The translations under genes were made by a program, and so were the position numbers. Shown here in pieces: positions 9,787-20,000 of a stretch of 64,000 nt of DNA; positions within the stretch are counted from its first letter, which is position 1; each line of letters begins with the position of its first letter. Source of the stretch: Bufo bufo (Eukaryota; Chordata; Amphibia; Anura; Bufonidae); the NCBI RefSeq assembly GCF_905171765.1, contig NC_053392.1, forward strand, positions 403,483,399-403,547,398, in the 5' to 3' direction. The notes beneath the pieces are model-generated. The model saw only the letters and a program-made list of their open reading frames with translations. It made no database searches and had not been told where the DNA came from.

Positions 9787-12700
9787 CTACTCTGCACAAG
9801 GGAGGGACAGGTCCTGTGGGATCCATGCCTGGTTCATCTTTATGAAGGTCAGCTTGTCCACGTTGGCTGTGGACAGGCGGCTGCGCTTGTCAGTAATGAC
9901 GCCCCCTGCCGTGCTGAATACGCGTTCAGATAAAACGCTGGCCGCCGGGCAGGAAAGCACCTCCAAGGCATAACATGCTAACTCTGGCCACGTGGACAAT
10001 TTCGAAACCCAGTAGTTGAATGGGGCCGAACCATCCGTCAGGATGTGGAGGGGTGTGCAGACATACTGTTCAACCATGTTAGTGAAATGCTGCCTCCTGC
10101 TAACACGTTCCGTATCAGGTGTCGGTGCAGATAGCTGTGGCGTGGAGACAAAACTTTTCCACATTTCTGCCATGCTAACCCTGCCCTCAGATGAGCTGGC
10201 CGTGACACAGCTGCGTTGGCGACCTCTTGCCACTCCTCTGCCTTCACCTTCCACCTGTTCCCCTGTGACATGTGGGAATGCTCTCAAGAGCGCCTCTATC
10301 AGCGTGCGCTTGTACTCGCGCATCTTACGGTCGCGCTCCAGTTCAGGAATTAAAGTGGGCACATTGTCTTTATACCGGGGATCCAGCAGGGTGGCCACCC
10401 AGTAGTCTGCACACGTTAAAACGTGGGCAACTCTGCTGTCGTTGCGCAGGCATTGGAGCATATATTCGCTCATGTGGGCCAGGCTACCCATGGGTAAGGA
10501 CAAGCTGTCCTCTGTGGGAGGCGTATCGTCATCGTCCACCGTATCCCCCCAGCCACGCACCAGTGATGGGCCTGGGCTGCCACCCCGCTGTGAACTTGCG
10601 TCATCCTCGTCCCCCTCCACCTCCTCCTCCTCATCCTCCTCGTCCTCCAGTACAGTGCCTTGGCTGGCGACTTGTGAACCTGTCCTCTGCTGCTTAAACA
10701 AACCTCCCTCTGAGCCACTTCGAACAGACTGACCCGAAAGTGTTAGAAACGAGCCCTCATCCTCCTCCACCTGGGCCACCTCCTCTAACATCATTGCCCT
10801 AAGTGTTTTCTCAAGGAGACATAGAAGTGGTATTGTAACGCTGATAACAGTGTCATCGCCACTGGCCATGTTGGTGGAGTACTCGAAACAGCGCAGCAGG
10901 GCACACAGGTCTCGCATGGAGGCCCAATCATTGGTGGTGAAGTGGTGCTGTTCGGCAGTACGACTGACGCGAGCGTGCTGCAGCTGAAACTCCACTATGG
11001 CCTGCTGCTGCTCGCACAGTCTCTCCAGCATGTGCAAGGTGGAGTTCCACCGGGTGGGCACGTCGCATATGAGGCGGTGAGCGGGAAGGCCGAAGTTCCG
11101 CTGTAGCGCAGACAGGCGAGCAGCGGCAGGATGTGAACGGCGGAAGCGCGCACAGACGGCCCGCACTTTATGCAGCAGCTCTGACATGTTGGGGTAGTGG
11201 TGAATGAACCTCTGCACCACCAAGTTCAGCACATGCGCCAGGCAAGGGATGTGCGTCAAACCGGCTAGTCCCAGAGCTGCCACGAGATTTCGCCCATTAT
11301 CGCATACCACCAGGCCTGGCTTGAGGCCCACCGGCAGAAACCACTCGTCGGTCTGTTGTTCAATACCCCGCCACAACTCCTTTGCGCTGTGGGGCCTGTC
11401 CCCCAAACATATGAGTTTCAGAATGGCCTGCTGACGTTTACCCCGGGCTGTGCTGAAGTTGGTGGTGAAGGTGTGTGGCTGACCGGATGAGCTGGTGGAA
11501 GCAGTGGAGGAGGAAGCCGAGTAGGAGGAGGAGGCTACAGGAGGCAGAGAATGATGCCCTGCGATCCTAGGGGGCGGAAGGACGTGCGCCAAGGAACTGT
11601 CCGCCGGGGGCCCAGCCGCCACTACATTCATCCAGTGTGCAGTTAGTGAGATATAGCGTCCCTGGCCGTGCTTACTGGTCCACGTATCTGTGGTTAGGTG
11701 GACCTTGCCACAAATGGCGTTGCGCAGTGCACACTTGATTTTATCGGACACTTGCATGTGCAGGGAAGGCACGGCTGTCTTGGAGAAGTAGTGGCGGCTG
11801 GGAACCACATACTGCGGGACAGCCATGGCCATCAGCTGTTTGAAGCTGTCTGTGTCCACCCGCCGGAATGACAGCATTTCAAAGGCCAGCAGTTTAGAAA
11901 TGCTGGCGTTCAGGCCAAGGGCTCGAGGGTGACTCGGGGGGAATTTGCGCTTCCTCTCTAAGGTTTGAGATATTGAGAGCTGAACGCTGCTGTGTGATAT
12001 AGTGGAGACGCTAGTTGACGGTGGCGGTGGTGGTGGTGTCAGTGGCACATCCTCTGTTTGCTGCTCGGCAGGTGGCAACATTTCTCTCGAGGCGGAAGCC
12101 GAGGCAGCAGCGGTAGAGGGAGCAGGGGGAGCCTCAGCGAGTGCCTGGTTTTTAAGGTGTGTACCCCACTGCAGTTCATGCTTTGCATGTAGATGCCTGG
12201 TCATGCAGGTTGTGCTGAGGTTCAGAACGTTAATGCCTCGCCTCAGGCTCTGATGGCAGAGCGTGCAAGTCACTCGGGTCTTGTCGGTAGGACATTGTTT
12301 AAAGAAGTGCCATGCCAGGGAACTCTTTGAAGCTGCCTTTGTGGGGCTGGGTCCCTGTTGGCGATGTCCAGTAGCAGGCGAACTCTGGGGGCGGCGGCTC
12401 GTCTGCTTTGGCCCCCTGCTCCCTCTTTGGCTTCGCTGTTGTCTCGGTCTCACCACTACCTCTTCCTCTGAACTGTGAAAGTCATCGCCACGACCTTCAG
12501 TCCATGTGGGGTCTAAGACCTCATCGTCCTCTGCATCGTCTTCCACCCAGTCTCCCTCCCTGACCTCCTCCTGTTCAGTCTGCACACTGCAAAAAGACGC
12601 GGCAGTGGGCACCTGTGTTTCGTCATCATCAGAGAGTCGGTGACTCTGCTGTGGTGGTATTCCCATGTCCTCTTCATCTGGAGACATAAGTGGTTGTGCG

Positions 12701-13164
12701 TCAGTGCATGGTATGTCTTCCTCCACTGGGGAAGGGCTAGGTGGATGCCCCTGGGAAACCCTGGAAGCAGAGTCTTCAAACAGAAGAAGAGACTGCTGCA
12801 TAACTTGTGGCTCAGACCGTTTCCCTGATATGCTTGGGGGTGATGTGACAGACTGATGGGCTTGGTTTTCAGGTGCCACCTGTGCGCTTTCCGCAGAAGA
12901 CTGGGTGGAAGACCATGTGGTGAACGTGCTGGAAGCACTGTCGGCCACCCAATCGATTAATGCCTGTACCTGCTCAGGCCTTACCATCCTAAGAGCGGCA
13001 TTGTGCCCCACGAGATATTGCGGTACATTCTGCCGGCTAGTTGAGGGAGTTCGTTCCCTACTGTGTGCGCCTGGGGCCGAACGGCCACGTCCTCTACCAG
13101 CAACAGAGGCTCCACGGACACCACCACGACCGCGTCCTCGTCCCTTAATAGTATTTTTCTTCAT
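9787..13164 (-). CDS. BED-finger hAT transposase, 1125 aa, uninterrupted
   Basis: Cut-and-paste DNA transposase of the ZBED-like hAT group; expected to bind element ends in the nucleus and generate 8-bp duplications. Residues 8-28 are an Arg/Gly tract. A BED zinc finger spans about 283-330 (C300-x2-C303, H324/H326 and H329). The first catalytic block has D493 (TTDTWTS), the second D622 (CDNGRN), followed by H644 (CLAHVLN). R705-W706 lies in the TRWNSTL block. An acidic insertion covers about 796-890. The LLDPRYK block is at 927-932. The C-terminal dimerisation block holds the likely catalytic Glu, E1080 (SERVFS). Residue roles are by analogy with Hermes-type transposases. The start is the first ATG and corresponds in position to the ATG of copies B and C. 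Copies B, C and D are all broken, so this is the only complete gene of the family here. Confidence 0.93.
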   Translation of the reverse strand: MKKNTIKGRGRGRGGVRGASVAGRGRGRSAPGAHSRERTPSTSRQNVPQYLVGHNAALRMVRPEQVQALIDWVADSASSTFTTWSSTQSSAESAQVAPENQAHQSVTSPPSISGKRSEPQVMQQSLLLFEDSASRVSQGHPPSPSPVEEDIPCTDAQPLMSPDEEDMGIPPQQSHRLSDDDETQVPTAASFCSVQTEQEEVREGDWVEDDAEDDEVLDPTWTEGRGDDFHSSEEEVVVRPRQQRSQRGSRGPKQTSRRPQSSPATGHRQQGPSPTKAASKSSLAWHFFKQCPTDKTRVTCTLCHQSLRRGINVLNLSTTCMTRHLHAKHELQWGTHLKNQALAEAPPAPSTAAASASASREMLPPAEQQTEDVPLTPPPPPPSTSVSTISHSSVQLSISQTLERKRKFPPSHPRALGLNASISKLLAFEMLSFRRVDTDSFKQLMAMAVPQYVVPSRHYFSKTAVPSLHMQVSDKIKCALRNAICGKVHLTTDTWTSKHGQGRYISLTAHWMNVVAAGPPADSSLAHVLPPPRIAGHHSLPPVASSSYSASSSTASTSSSGQPHTFTTNFSTARGKRQQAILKLICLGDRPHSAKELWRGIEQQTDEWFLPVGLKPGLVVCDNGRNLVAALGLAGLTHIPCLAHVLNLVVQRFIHHYPNMSELLHKVRAVCARFRRSHPAAARLSALQRNFGLPAHRLICDVPTRWNSTLHMLERLCEQQQAIVEFQLQHARVSRTAEQHHFTTNDWASMRDLCALLRCFEYSTNMASGDDTVISVTIPLLCLLEKTLRAMMLEEVAQVEEDEGSFLTLSGQSVRSGSEGGLFKQQRTGSQVASQGTVLEDEEDEEEEVEGDEDDASSQRGGSPGPSLVRGWGDTVDDDDTPPTEDSLSLPMGSLAHMSEYMLQCLRNDSRVAHVLTCADYWVATLLDPRYKDNVPTLIPELERDRKMREYKRTLIEALLRAFPHVTGEQVEGEGRGVARGRQRSCVTASSSEGRVSMAEMWKSFVSTPQLSAPTPDTERVSRRQHFTNMVEQYVCTPLHILTDGSAPFNYWVSKLSTWPELACYALEVLSCPAASVLSERVFSTAGGVITDKRSRLSTANVDKLTFIKMNQAWIPQDLSLPCAE

Positions 13165-13194
13165 TGTTGCGATTCAACTCGCACCACAATGAAA

Positions 13195-15290
13195 TATATT
13201 ATTTTTTATAAGCAAAATCCCCTCACTGGAATACTTTCAGTCTTTTGACTGTATGGATTACAGATGGAATGACTGTTATATGTGAGTACCGCTTTCTTTG
13301 ACAGATTCTAGTATGGGTACATATATGTTTTCCCAACCCCAGCAAATTAGTTTGCTAATTCCAGATGTATGAAACGCAGGCCTAACTGTATCTAGTATAT
13401 TGAACGCCAGATAAACTAACTTGGCCTTTTTTAAATAAAAAAAATTCCCTCACTGGAATACTTTCAGTCTTTTGACTGTATGGATTACAGATGGAATGAC
13501 TGTTATATGTGAGTACCGCTTTCTTTGACAGATTCTAGTATGGGTACATATATGTTTTCCCAACCCCAGCACATTAGTTTGCTAATTCCAGATGTATGAA
13601 ACGCAGGCCTAACTGTATCTAGTATATTGAACGCCAGATAAACTAACTTGGCCTTTTTTAAATAAAAAAAAAATTCCCTCACTGGAATACTTTCAGTCTT
13701 TTGACTGTATGGATTACAGATGGAATGACTGTTATATGTGAGTACCGCTTTCTTTGACAGATTCTAGTATGGGTACATATATGTTTTCCCAACCCCAGCA
13801 AATTAGTTTGCTAATTCCAGATGTATGAAACGCAGGCCTAACTGTATCTAGTATATTGAACGCCAGATAAACTAACTTGGCCTTTTTTAAATAAAAAAAA
13901 TTCCCTCACTGGAATACTTTCAGTCTTTTGACTGTATGGATTACAGATGGAATGACTGTTATATGTGAGTACCGCTTTCTTTGACAGATTCTAGTATGGG
14001 TACATATATGTTTTCCCAACCCCAGCACATTAGTTTGCTAATTCCAGATGTATGAAACGCAGGCCTAACTGTATCTAGTATATTGAACGCCAGATAAACT
14101 AACTTGGCCTTTTTTAAATAAAAAAAAAATTCCCTCACTGGAATACTTTCAGTCTTTTGACTGTATGGATTACAGATGGAATGACTGTTATATGTGAGTA
14201 CCGCTTTCTTTGACAGATTCTAGTATGGGTACATATATGTTTTCCCAACCCCAGCAAATTAGATTGCTAATTCCAGATGTATGAAACGCAGGCCTAACTG
14301 TATCTAGTATATTGAACGCCAGATAAACTAACTTGGCCTTTTTTAAATAAAAAAAATTCCCTCACTGGAATACTTTCAGTCTTTTGACTGTATGGATTAC
14401 AGATGGAATGACTGTTATATGTGAGTACCGCTTTCTTTGACAGATTCTAGTATGGGTACATATATGTTTTCCCAACCCCAGCACATTAGTTTGCTAATTC
14501 CAGATGTATGAAACGCAGGCCTAACTGTATCTAGTATATTGAACGCCAGATAAACTAACTTGGCCTTTTTTAAATAAAAAAAAAATTCCCTCACTGGAAT
14601 ACTTTCAGTCTTTTGACTGTATGGATTACAGATGGAATGACTGTTATATGTGAGTACCGCTTTCTTTGACAGATTCTAGTATGGGTACATATATGTTTTC
14701 CCAACCCCAGCAAATTAGTTTGCTAATTCCAGATGTATGAAACGCAGGCCTAACTGTATCTAGTATATTGAACGCCAGATAAACTAACTTGGCCTTTTTT
14801 AAATAAAAAAAATTCCCTCACTGGAATACTTTCAGTCTTTTGACTGTATGGATTACAGATGGAATGACTGTTATATGTGAGTACCGCTTTCTTTGACAGA
14901 TTCTAGTATGGGTACATATATGTTTTCCCAACCCCAGCACATTAGTTTGCTAATTCCAGATGTATGAAACGCAGGCCTAACTGTATCTAGTATATTGAAC
15001 GCCAGATAAACTAACTTGGCCTTTTTTAAATAAAAAAAATTCCCTCACTGGAATACTTTCAGTCTTTTGACTGTATGGATTACAGATGGAATGACTGTTA
15101 TATGCGAGTACCGCTTTCTTTGACAGATTCTAGTATTGGTACATATATGTTTTCCCAACCCCAGCACATTAGTTTGCTAATTCCAGATGTATGAAACGCA
15201 GGCCTAACTGTATCTAGTATATTGAACGCCAGATAAACTAACTTGGCCTTTTTTAAATAAAAAAAAAATTCCCTCACTGGAATACTTTAT
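13195..15290. repeat. 5'-leader tandem array of hAT A: alternating 227/229-bp units
   Basis: The motif CCTCACTGGAATAC occurs at about 13221, 13448, 13677, 13904, 14133, 14360, 14589, 14816, 15043 and 15272, so spacing alternates 227 and 229 bp apart from one 227-227 step. Two variants largely alternate (CAGCAAATTAG versus CAGCACATTAG, with a shorter or longer A run), giving a 456-bp dimeric higher-order unit. The array lies between promoter and start codon of the minus-strand transposase gene. No coding signal. Confidence 0.95.
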
Positions 15291-16131
15291 GGCTTTTCAC
15301 TGTATGGATTACAGGTGGACTGGTATTAGTAGGGGTGACACAAGCACACCCAAGTCCCTGATGTAGGATTTCTATGGCACAGACCACTATTACAAGTGAT
15401 TAATGGACGTTGGGAGAGATTGTGCTGCAGCACTAGTCCCAAGATAGCCGCCGATCAGCCCAGTAACATGTGCCACAAAATGGTCTGCACAACCTTTAAA
15501 AAAAATAGCCTTGGACTGTGCTGCTAAATCGCTATTGGTCTGAATCCCAGGTGTAGATGTCTGACTTGTTTGGAGCTTTGGAATGCACACTGTGGCAGCT
15601 TCTGCTGCAGCACTACAAGTCGCAAAATGGCGGCCGGCGGTCAGCCCGGGTACATGTGGATGGAAAAATCACTCTGGCCACTCTAAAAATAGCCAATCCC
15701 TATCAAAAAAGCAGCTCAGCTGCAGTTGTTCAGATGAATCACAGGTGGAGGAGAGAAATTTGCTTCCAGTTATTCAATTATCCCTGCCTATTCTCGCCCT
15801 AGCATCAGCTGCGTCTAACCCTGTTCTATTCACATCGGGAGTGAGCACGTCCCGACGTGCGCACAAGCTTATAAGAGGCTGAGTCACATGCTGCACTTGG
15901 CCAATCACAGCCTTGCCAATAGTAGGCATGGCTGCGATGGCATCTTAGGGCAAGTAGTATGATGCATGTTGATTGGCTGCTTTGCAGCCTTTCAAAATGC
16001 GCCAAAATACATGCCGAACGACGAACCCGAACCCGAACTTTTACGAAAAAGTTCGGGTTCGGGTCCGTGTCACGAACACCCCAAAATTCGGTACGGACCC
16101 GAACTATGCTCGAACTGTTCGCTCAACACTA
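15291..16131 (-). promoter_or_regulatory. hAT A 5' terminal region and candidate promoter
   Basis: Reading on the minus strand from 16131: the TIR, CCCGAAC/GTTCGGG motifs to about 16015, CCAAT-type motifs near 15898 and 15980, and a TATAAG box at about 15868-15875. Elements C and D carry the same order (C: CCAAT at 51152, TATTTAA at 51254; D: CCAAT at 57450, TATATAAG at 57551), which supports a conserved promoter. From 15291 to 15840 there is a transcribed leader with an imperfect duplication (GCTGCAGCACTA near 15415 and 15605). Transcription start is not defined. Confidence 0.6.
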
Positions 16132-16139
16132 GTAGCAAG
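16132..16139. repeat. hAT element A target-site duplication, right copy (GTAGCAAG)
   Basis: Identical to 3373-3380; gypsy LTR sequence resumes immediately afterwards. Confidence 0.96.
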
Positions 16140-16354
16140 CCTTCATCCAGACACAAGGCTCCCAGATCCCAACACAGAGAGACCTGGCTTCTGAGCCCAG
16201 CTGCCTATTTAAGGACAGCCAGGGGCTGCCAAAACCCAGATCGGCACTTAAAATCCGGTATGGTATTTGACCTCACCTGGCTGTAAATCAGCCCAGCAGC
16301 ACATGCTGAGAGGAAAATACCTGCTTTCCCAGACAAAACCTCTCACTGTGTACA
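16140..16354 (-). repeat. Gypsy left (3') LTR, inner part
   Basis: Continues 3380 and matches the right LTR at 19970-20000 plus 21520-21706 (CACAAGGCTCCCAGATCC; CCTATTTAAGGACAGCCAGG type; GCCCAGCAGCACATGCTG). A C-rich run at about 16357-16367 follows; on the coding strand this is the polypurine tract adjoining the 3' LTR. Confidence 0.87.
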
Positions 16355-16371
16355 TACCCCCCCCCCTTTGT

Positions 16372-16720
16372 TCAACCCTGAGGGGGTGAACACACGCCAG
16401 ACAGTGTACCCGGGACAGAGCATCTACGTTTCCCTGTAACCGGCCTGCCCTGTGTTCCACCGAAAACATAAAGGTTTTGTAGGGAGAGAAACCATCGGGT
16501 GACCCGGGCATTTCTGTCCTTGACCTGGTTCATCCACTTGAGAGGGGAGTGGTCAGTCACCAGGCGGAATTTTCTCCCCAATAAATAATAGCGTAGAGAT
16601 TCTAGTACCCACTTGATAGCCAGGCACTCTCTCTCCACTTTACTATACCGGGTTTCGGCTGGGGTGAGCTTACAGCTGAGGAAGACAACGGGATGCTTCT
16701 CCCCGTTGACTTCCTGAGAC
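16372..16720 (-). pseudogene. Gypsy RNase H domain remnant
   Basis: Minus-strand frame with ERECLAIKWVLE, YYLLGRKF and TDHSPLKW, which are typical blocks of the Ty3/gypsy RNase H domain that degrades the RNA strand during reverse transcription. It lies downstream of the RT on the minus strand and ends in a shifted frame close to the polypurine tract. Not intact. Confidence 0.85.
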
Positions 16721-16812
16721 AGTACAGCACCATGGACTACTTCGGAGGCATCGGTCTGTACTATAAATTCCCTTTTGAAGTCACCAAAACGGGGACCCGC
16801 ACAGGGCTGACT

Positions 16813-17410
16813 TCAAAGCGGAGAAAGCCTCTTCCGCCCCCGATTATCCCAGCGAACCATAATTGACTTGTGTACCTTCAAGAGTCCTGTCAAGGGCACG
16901 GCTAGAGTAGCAAAGTGGGGAACAAACCTCATGTAATAGCCCACCATCACCAGGAATGACTTTATTTGCCTAGTGGTTACAGGTCGGGGCCAATTCCGTA
17001 TCGCCTCTATTTTGTTCACTTGGGGTTTGATGACTCCGCGCCCAATGACATACTCCAGGTACTTAGTCTCTTCTAACCCTATCGCACATTTTTTGGGGTT
17101 ATCGGTTAGGCCATATTGCAAAGTGAGTCCACTACAGCCTGCACTTTGGGTAGGTGACTTTCCCAGTCGGTACTGTGGATGACAATATCGTCCAGGTAAA
17201 CCAAATCATACCAACGATGACGACGAAGCACAATGTCCATTAGTCGCTGAAAAGTGAAGACCAAAGGGTAAGACCTTATATTGATACAGTCCCTCAGGCG
17301 TGATGAAGGCAGTTTTCTCTTTGGCAGCCTCCGTTAAGGGCACCTGCCAGTACCCTTTCGTGAGGTCCAAAACTTGCATCTGGGTAACGTACTCAATGAC
17401 CCTTTTATGT
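16813..17410 (-). pseudogene. Gypsy reverse transcriptase remnant
   Basis: Minus-strand blocks in order: [12 protein letters not shown] near 17370, LPFGL near 17260, the active-site YLDD near 17190-17200 (followed by IVIHS), then a thumb-like segment (NPKKC, VIGRGVIKPQ, IKSFL) at 17121-16813. The frame shifts between blocks, so no single protein is possible. The C-terminal part runs into RNase H. It lies downstream of integrase, an inversion of the usual Ty3/gypsy order. Confidence 0.87.
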
Positions 17411-17479
17411 GGAGTGAGTTGTTGTTACCACGCCGCTTTGGCCACGTCCAAGAGACTGCGAGAGTGTCTGCCGTAAAGC

Positions 17480-18300
17480 AGTTCAAAGGGCGAGAACCCA
17501 GTAGAGGCCTGGGGTACCTCTTGCACTGCGAACATGAGATAGGGCAGAAGGAGGTCCTAGTCCTTCCCATTTTTAGCTATCACCCTTTTCAACATATTTT
17601 TTAATGTTTGGTTAAACCTTTCTACCAGACCGTCCATTTGCGGGTGGTAAACGGACGTCTATAGCTGTTTTATGTGCAGCAACTTACAGAGTTACCTCAT
17701 CATCTTGGACATAAAAGGGGGCCCATGGTCGGTCAGAACCTCTTTAGGTAGTCCTACTCGGGAAAACATCTTCTTGGCTATGAGTTTGCCCAAGGTATGT
17801 CACAGTGGCACTGCCTCCAGGTACCCAGTGGCGTAGTCTAGAATGACTAAAATGTGTTGATGCCCTCTGGCAGACTTCTTTACTGGGCCTATTCGGTCCA
17901 TAGCTATTCAGTCAAATGGTACTTCGATAATCGAGAGAGGTACTAGGGAACTACGGAAATGTGACTGGGGGCTAGTTATCTAGCAGGTCGGGCAAGACTT
18001 ACAAAACTCTTCCACTTCTTTAAATATGCTGGGCGAGTAAAACCTCTGTAGAATACGATCCTGAGTTTTCGGCAGCCCCAGGTGACCCCCGAGAACGTGT
18101 TGGTGGACTACATCTAACACAAGCTTCCGATAAGCCTTGGGGACCACCAACTGTTCAATAGGCTCAGTCCTTAGTTGGTTTACTCGATACAACATATCCT
18201 GATGAACCACAAAATGGGGAAATACTGACTCTGCCCCAGGTTGTTGTGGTTCACCATCTACTATAAACACATTTTCCCAGGTGTGGGATAGGGTTGGGTC
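17480..18300 (-). pseudogene. Gypsy integrase remnant, located upstream of RT
   Basis: The zinc-binding part (18387-17980 frame) has HQHVLGGHLG with a downstream CKSCPTC, i.e. an H-H-C-C module. The catalytic core follows in broken frames: IAMDRIGPV near 17890, ILVILDYATGY near 17835 (first Asp region), VLTDHGPPF near 17720 (second Asp region) and a VERFNQTLK block near 17610 (Glu). FELLYGRHS near 17490 marks the C-terminal part. Stops interrupt it at several points. Lying between protease and RT, it sets this element apart from ordinary gypsy elements. Confidence 0.87.
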
Positions 18301-18352
18301 CTGACGTCGGGCGGGACCAAAATCATTCCCAGAGACATTGAGGTCTGCCAAT

Positions 18353-18898
18353 TCAGGACCCGGCGGCAAGTCCTCCACTTCTCCCACCCTTTGGTCTCAG
18401 GTTCCCAGGGTTCTGTCTTGAGCCAGGCCTCTCTGCTAGGGTTACCCCTGTCTCATGGCTATCAGTCACTCTCATAGCAGGCCACAGTGCCGGGAAGCCT
18501 AGGAATTCTCTCCCTATTATGAGTTCATAATGTAGATTTGTGGCGACAGCCACCTTGTGGGTCCATGTACTGGCCACCGTAGTTAGAGACACCAGCGCGG
18601 TGGGGTAGTCTTTTAAGTCTCCGTGAATGCACATCACCCCGACTTTCCAGCTAGTATACTCAGGGGACCACACCAGGGTAGCCCTTACTAGGGTCACCAG
18701 ACTCCCTGAGTCCAGCAGAGCCTCTGCCAGAGTGTCTCCCACTTCCACCTTGCACAAATGATCTAGAGACTCTGGGGTACCTGTTGCACACAGCCTCCTG
18801 GAATATAGTGACTGACGGTAGCCATAATTAGTGTCCATGAGCTCAACCCGATGGGGACAGTCAGCCCTTACATGGCCAGGCTCCTGACACCGCCAGCA
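18353..18898 (-). pseudogene. Gypsy CCHC zinc knuckle plus aspartic protease
   Basis: One minus-strand frame reads a nucleocapsid knuckle C-x2-C-x4-H-x4-C (Cys codons at 18896-18898, 18887-18889 and 18857-18859; His at 18872-18874) straight into a retropepsin-like segment with LLDSGS near 18712, followed by IIGREFLG, which is typical of the protease C-terminal part. Gag and protease are thus in a single frame here. The nominal ATG at 18838 lies between the two domains and is not a genuine start. Confidence 0.83.
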
Positions 18899-19207
18899 GA
18901 CTATTGGAACCAGGTCTGCCGTGGGTACATTCCGGTAGGGTTTTATCGGCTCAAATCTCTGGGCCTGGGCTAGAGATTTCTGGGGTTTACTTAGAGAGTT
19001 CTAGCTTCATAGCGTTCCACCAGGTCCACCGTCTCAAGGGCATTGCCAGGAGACACCTGACCGATCCAGTGCTAGAGAGGGTATGGCAAAGCCCTCCAGA
19101 ACATATCAGCTAACATACTATCCAGCATAGCAGTGGGACTCAGCACATCAGGCTGTAGCTATTTTTGCAAGAGGTGAAGTAAGTTATAATACTGGGGTCT
19201 TGCAGGC

Positions 19208-19620
19208 TCAGCCAGATTGAACCCCCACTGATGCACCCGCTGGGTCCAGACCAACACATTCACCCCCAGTCTTGCCAGAATCTCGCTGGGAATTGAATAC
19301 CAAGAAACCGAGCGATGACCTCAGCCCACTGGTCATAGGGTAGATTTTCCCTAATGGCCACTTTCTCATACATCGCCAGGTAGTTTCGATGTCGTCTACG
19401 GGGGTCATCTTAGGAATCGCGGCACTGACTGCTTTCCGGGCATCGTGGACGCTCGGGTTTGCTCCTGCTGTCTGCAAAGCCATCAAGTCTTGTAGCAGCA
19501 ACTGGTTAGTCACCTGCGTAGCTGTAGGTTTGTCTCTCACTGCTGCAGATTAGCCTCCATGAGGGTCTTCAAAACAGCCTATATTTTGTCGAGGGGCACT
19601 GGTTGTAATACAGCTGGTTT
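19208..19620 (-). pseudogene. Gypsy gag (capsid) remnant with SCAN-like segment
   Basis: The minus strand reads IPKMTPVDDIET and then, after a frame shift, a segment ending QWAEV. This resembles the capsid of Gmr1-like elements, the group from which the vertebrate SCAN domain was derived. The frame continues into VGLDPAGASVG. Gag is disrupted by at least one frameshift. The match rests on a short block, so the SCAN link is inference, but it agrees with the integrase-first order of pol. Confidence 0.6.
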
Positions 19621-19718
19621 AATGTATGACAGACAAACGTGCCTGAAAAATGCAGAAACCAAAAACAAAACGGCATTCACACCAGCCTCACTGCTTATGC
19701 ATGCATCCTCCACCAATT

Positions 19719-20000
19719 GTGGGGTTTCGCTCTGTTAGACAGGATTAGCAGATGCAGTATAGAGGCAACAACACGTTCTTTGGATCAAACAGTTCAGTGT
19801 TTTATTCACACTTTAGGCAAGTGACAAAACAAGCAGTCATAATCAAACAAAAAGTCACTGTGCGGTATTGGTGGTAAGTCACACCATGCAGCAACTCTGC
19901 CTCAAAGAGTCCTTGACCATAGCAGCACCAACCTGTTTTCACACCAAACAGGTAGCAAGCCTTCATCCAGACACAAGGCTCCCAGATCCCAACACAGAGA
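19719..20000 (-). repeat. Gypsy right (5') LTR, first part
   Basis: Begins GTGGGGTTTCGCTC and matches 3208-3380 and 16140-16171. It retains about 85 bp missing from the left LTR. It is interrupted after CACAGAGA by a solo LTR and resumes at 21520. Confidence 0.88.

Larger units (their letters stand above)
3381..16131 (-). mobile_element. hAT element A, 12,751 bp, with uninterrupted BED-hAT transposase and two satellite arrays
   Basis: Termini are TAGAGTTGAGCGAAC (left) and GTTCGCTCAACACTA (right), inverted with two mismatches in 15, flanked by a perfect 8-bp duplication. Read on the minus strand the parts are: 5' terminal region and promoter (16131-15291), tandem array of 227/229-bp units (15290-13195), transposase (13164-9787), 6-kb satellite (about 9712-3690), 3' terminal region (3690-3381). 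Tandem repeats make up about 64% of the element. For a hAT element this is very large. The uninterrupted gene and perfect TSD suggest recent activity. Confidence 0.93.

Noticed and set aside
10016..13192. Plus-strand frames opposite the hAT transposase (up to 141 codons)
   Set aside because: Antisense shadows of the uninterrupted minus-strand gene; low complexity and no motif.
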